From assembly GCA_037349105.1 (NCBI GenBank), contig JAYJMM010000110.1, positions 558,001-622,000 of the forward strand: a stretch of 64,000 nucleotides of DNA. Reading direction: 5' to 3'. This document shows, piece by piece, positions 60,802-64,000 of the stretch. Numbering within the stretch: position 1 is the first letter of the stretch; each line of letters begins with the position of its first letter. A program made the position numbers and the translations under genes. Below the pieces are notes generated by a model that had not been told where the DNA came from, made no database searches, and was given only the letters and a program-made list of their open reading frames with translations. This DNA is from Limnomonas spitsbergensis. Its lineage: Eukaryota > Chlorophyta > Chlorophyceae > Chlamydomonadales.

Positions 60802-63434
60802 GTGGCTGGCTGGTCTCAGATCGAGTTCCTCAGTGAGGTGTCCAAAGATGACACGCGTATCGACCTGGGCCGGGCCTGTCTGCTGATCGCTCTAGAGGAG
60901 GAGGCGTCGCTGGAAATGCACCCAGAGCTGGAGGAAGAGCTGAAGGGCCTGCCAATGAAGTGCGTGTGCGTGTGTGTGGGGGGGCATCAAGGGTTCAGTT
61001 GTTAAGACTGAAATCTCAACCCTTAACTCTTAGCTGAAGGGCCTGCCAATGAAGTGCGTGGTAGTGGGGGGCATCAAGGGTTCAGGACTTCAGGGTTCTA
61101 CACTAGAACCTCAAACCCTACACCTTACGAGATCGAGGGTGGGGGGAATCAAGGACTCAGGGTAGAAGCTTTACCCTTAACCCTTAATCCTGAGCTGAAA
61201 GGCCTGTACATGATTGCACAAGGGATCCCCTTGCATGAAGGAGGCCTCTCCCGCATTTCTGAAGTGCTCCATACTGTTCCAGGGTTCGGGGTTTGAGGTT
61301 CAATACTCTTTTAGTCAGGTCGCTGGAGGGGGAGCTGAGGGGGGGCATGAAGGGTGAAGGGTTGAACACTGAAACATCAACCCTAAATGTTAAGCTGAGG
61401 GACCCGCCCATGAAGCCTGCAGGTGGTGACATGAGGGAGGCTACGCAGTGCCTAAGGGGCTGCAAAACAGACCTTACTGAACCTGCAACCCTAAACCTTA
61501 CTGAACCCTTAACCCTAAAATCCCTACGTAGTCCCTAACAGGCTACAAAATAATCTTACTGAACCTGCAACCCTAACCCCTATGAAACCCTAATTCAAGC
61601 CCCCATCACAGCTGTACATCTCCTCATAACATGCTTTACATTGTTCACGCCCTCAGGAGTTTCTGAAGAAACGATATGTGCGGTACTGGGAGGCCCAGGG
61701 CTTTAATCCCTGAAGACCCTACTTGTCTGAAGGGATTGAAACCCTGAAGCCTTAAAAATACCTGACTTGCCAAGAAAGCCCCTGAGATCGATGCTCCTGC
61801 ACAGCTTGCATCTAACCCTCAAACACTTGCCCCAGCCAGACCCACCGTTGTTTGAATTAGTTAACATAGTAACCACATACTCTAGAGTGAAGCATCCTAT
61901 TGATATAAGATATTGACGTCTCTGACATGGACCCCCTCCCACCCCCCTGCCCCAGTTTGCGGACCAGCGCCAGTGCTTCGACCTGGAGCTTGGGGCGCCT
62001 GGACCTGCTGGCGGAGGAGGTCAAGGCGGAGTTCATGAGGGACTGTGTGGAGGAGGGGCGAGGTGCTCAGGCAGGGACACCGGGCCCGGCCGCTGAAGTC
62101 GGTCCGGCCGCGCTAGCTGGCCCCGCAGAGCAAGCGGGCTGTTCCTTACAAGCTGAACTGGCCGAGCCAGCGCGCATGGCAAGCGAGGCCAGCCCGTCCG
62201 GTTCTAGCAATGCTTTTCCGGAAGGATCTGGCGATCCAAACCCGTCAAGATCTAGCGATTTTAATCTGGCAAGATCTTGCGATTCTAATCTGGCAAGATC
62301 TTGCGATTCTAGTCTGGCTGGATCTGATACATCCAGTCGGACAAGATCTAGCGATTCTAGTCCGGCAGGATCTGGCAACGATCCTCTGGTTGCATGCACG
62401 GAGGCGTTGTTGGGGGCTAGTAGCGGAGGTGCAACAGACGATGCTGCCACCGGGGCGGAGTCCACCTCTGAGAGCAACTATGTCCTAGGTTTGGAGGAGA
62501 GAAGTGCCTCAAGCAGTAGTAGCTGTAGCAGCAGCAGCTATCGCAACACCAGCAGCAACAGCAGCAGCGACAACAGCAACAACAGCAGTAGCGGCAGTAG
62601 CGACAGCAGAGGTTTGTCTGTTGATGCAGCCAGCTGGGCCGGATCCGCCGATGACAGCAGTGTGGCTTCGGGAGTGGAGGATGAGGCGGCGGCGGCAGCG
62701 GCTGGCAGCTCTTCTCCAGATACTGGGCTGCTTGAGGATGCTGGTTTTTCTGCTAGCTTTGAAAGCGACGCGGCGCTGGTTGGGGACGCCAGCGCGGGGC
62801 CTGCCAGCTCCCCTCCAAAGGCTACGCCGGCGGGGGCTACTGCCGGCTCACTTCCAGATGCTGAGCTGGCAGAGGGTGCTGGAGTTATTGCCAGCTCAGC
62901 ACTGGACGTGGCGCTGGTGGGGGACGCCAGCGCGGGGCCTGCCAGCTCCCCTTCAAAGGCTACGCCGGCGGGGGCTGCTGCCGGCTCACTTCCAGACGCT
63001 GAGCTGGCAGAGGGTGCTGGAGTTACTGCCAGCTCAGCACTGGACGTGGCGCTGGTGGGGGACGCCAGCGCGGGGCCTGCCAGCTCCCCTCCAAGCGCTG
63101 CCCCGGCGGGGGCTGCTGCCGGCTCACTTCCAGATGCTGAGCTGGCAGAGGGTGCTGGAGTTATTGCCAGCTCAGCACTGGACGTGGTGCTGGTGGGGGA
63201 TGCCAGGGCGGAGCCTGCCAGCTCCTCTCTGGGGGAAGCCGGTGCGGGGCCAACCAGCTATATTCTGGACGCTGTGCCTGCAGGGGATGCCGACGCAGGG
63301 GCTGCTGCGTTTCCTCCGGCTGGCTGGACGCCGCCTCGCTTTGATGCCGCCTTCATTAAGGGTCGCGCCATGCAGGCGATATCTGCAGTGAACCGCGTCC
63401 TGTTTGAGCGACACGGCTACACTGCGTGCAACAG
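60802..63434 (+). CDS. SirB1-like protein (transglutaminase-like core 2), partial
   Basis: Incomplete at both ends. Exon 60802 to about 60960 (after GTGCAG) reads [23 protein letters not shown]... with [14 protein letters not shown] second long exon, from about 61956 to 63434 (donor AACAG|GTGAGA, phase 2), has [18 protein letters not shown] near its start and [23 protein letters not shown] at its end. These three blocks match the N-terminal half of the SirB1/Transglut_core2 family: the idlAraaLLIA block, the xRLDxLAeev block and the vNrvLF block. The catalytic part would lie to the right of the window. About 430 residues of Ala/Gly/Ser/Pro low complexity separate the second and third blocks. 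The frame just before LGRLD is unclear ([11 protein letters not shown] is in a different frame), so a small intron, shifted acceptor or frameshift is possible. Function of the family in eukaryotes is not well defined. Confidence 0.6.
60937..61420 (+). repeat. four copies of an exon end in the SirB1-like intron
   Basis: GAGCTGAAGGGCCTGCCAAT GAAG... at 60937 is echoed at about 61032 (nearly identical), 61192 (diverged) and 61392 (diverged). Each copy is preceded by CCCTTAA-type telomere-like sequence. Confidence 0.8.
61640..61712 (+). other. possible small exon in SirB1-like gene
   Basis: CCCTCAG|GAGTTTCTGAAGAAACG reads EFLKKRY and then WEAQGFNP before a stop. A GTGCGG donor follows EFLKKRY. 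It could be a real short exon or a chance frame. Confidence 0.3.
62788..63210 (+). repeat. 138-bp coding repeat in the SirB1-like insert
   Basis: Three near-identical units encode 46 residues including [17 protein letters not shown] and [20 protein letters not shown]. An (AGC)n poly-Ser/Asn tract lies at 62505-62600 and short GATCTNGCGATTCTAA repeats at 62225-62375. Confidence 0.85.
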
Positions 63435-63435
63435 G

Positions 63436-64000
63436 TGAGAGAGAGGGAGGAGTGAGGGAGGGAGGGGAGAGGGAGGGAGGGAGGGAGGGGGGGAGGGAGG
63501 GAGGGGAGAGGGAGGGAGGGAGGGGGGAGGGAGGGAGGGAGGGAGGGAGGGAGGGAGGGAGGGGGGGAGGGAGGGAGGGAGGAGGGAGGGAGGGAGGGGA
63601 GAGGGAGGGAGGGAGGGGGGGAGGGAGGGAGGGGAGAGGGAGGGAGGGGGGAGGGAGGGAGGGAGGGGAGAGGGAGGGAGGGAGGGAGGGAGGGGGGGAG
63701 GGAGGGAGGGAGGGGGGAGGGAGGGAGGGAGGAGGGAGGGAGGGAGGGGAGAGGGAGGGAGGGAGGGGGGAGGGAGGGAGGGGGAAGGAGGGAGGGAGGA
63801 GTGAGGGAGGGAGGGGAGAGGGAGGGAGGGAGGGAGGGAGGGAGGGAGGGAGGGAGGGAGGGGGAGGGGGGGGGGAGGGAGAGAGGGAGGGAGGAGTGAG
63901 GGAGGGAGGAAGGGGGGAGGGAGGGAGGGGGGAGGGAGGGAGGGGGGGAGGGAGGGGGGAGGGAGGGAGAGAGGGGGGAGAGAGGGGGGAGGGAGGGAGG
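63436..64000 (+). repeat. (GGGA)n purine tract at intron start
   Basis: Nearly pure GGGAGGGAGGGAGGGA with GAGAGGGA interruptions starts just after the SirB1-like donor and continues to the window end. It is strongly asymmetric purine/pyrimidine DNA with G-quadruplex potential. Confidence 0.95.

Noticed and set aside
61927..61955. ATG at 61927 as a start codon for the 503-aa ORF
   Set aside because: It lies in a pyrimidine-rich pre-acceptor region; conserved SirB1-like sequence occurs upstream at 60802, so this is an internal exon.
62504..63391. 295-aa alternative-frame ORF over the SirB1-like insert
   Set aside because: Product of repetitive GC-rich sequence; the frame that ends in [11 protein letters not shown] and a phase-consistent donor is preferred.

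Overview
The window is nuclear DNA of a green alga (Chlorophyta), with introns, repeats and fairly high GC. The evidence is as follows. It holds a CURT1-type thylakoid protein with a plastid transit peptide. It holds a spliced extracellular-matrix protein with a pherophorin domain and SPPSPP hydroxyproline-rich linkers. Introns are GT-AG, with one clear GC-AG case. Telomere-like CCCTAAA runs of the plant type are scattered through introns, and LINE and Helitron-like elements are present. I cannot fix the genus; no bacterial-style operon is seen. All gene models are my own splice reconstructions from reading frame and splice phase.

Layout. 0.2-1.3 kb: a two-exon cysteine-rich protein flanked by LINE-tail insertions. 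3.5-9.2 kb: a two-exon, probably single-pass membrane protein whose 2.4 kb intron is full of minisatellites. 10.8-13.0 kb: a decayed LINE on the minus strand. 15.0-34.9 kb: an eleven-exon pherophorin-like gene of about 1,078 aa. Its largest intron carries two head-to-tail Helitron-like elements with internal 174-bp satellites. 37.7-38.3 kb: a possible LINE relic. 39.6-44.2 kb: CURT1 in five exons (136 aa), with a 2.6 kb GC-AG last intron. 44.7-45.4 kb: a cluster of LINE tails. 45.45-47.6 kb: a compositionally foreign block with GCGC islands and AATTAATT islands. 47.65 and 48.5 kb: a pseudo-tRNA and an intact-looking tRNA-Gln(CUG). 48.9-51.1 kb: a second LINE on the plus strand, with stop codons. 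53.1-53.9 kb: a minus-strand Gln-rich ORF. 54-56 kb: tandem arrays containing donor-like sites. 60.8-63.4 kb, open to the right: a SirB1/transglutaminase-like-core protein interrupted by a long low-complexity insert. From 63.4 kb to the end: a (GGGA)n tract inside its next intron.

Two themes tie the window together. First, a LINE family has left many very short copies of its 3' tail (about 52 to 256 bp), several with clear target-site duplications; that tail can be recognised because both long LINE copies carry it. Second, at many introns the sequence around a splice junction, sometimes a whole exon, has been tandemly copied into the intron. The best case is in the pherophorin gene, where one short exon exists in three in-frame copies with matching splice phase, preceded by an array of duplicated 3' splice sites. 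That is the most promising candidate here for something undescribed: local duplication generating decoy splice sites and possibly mutually exclusive exons.
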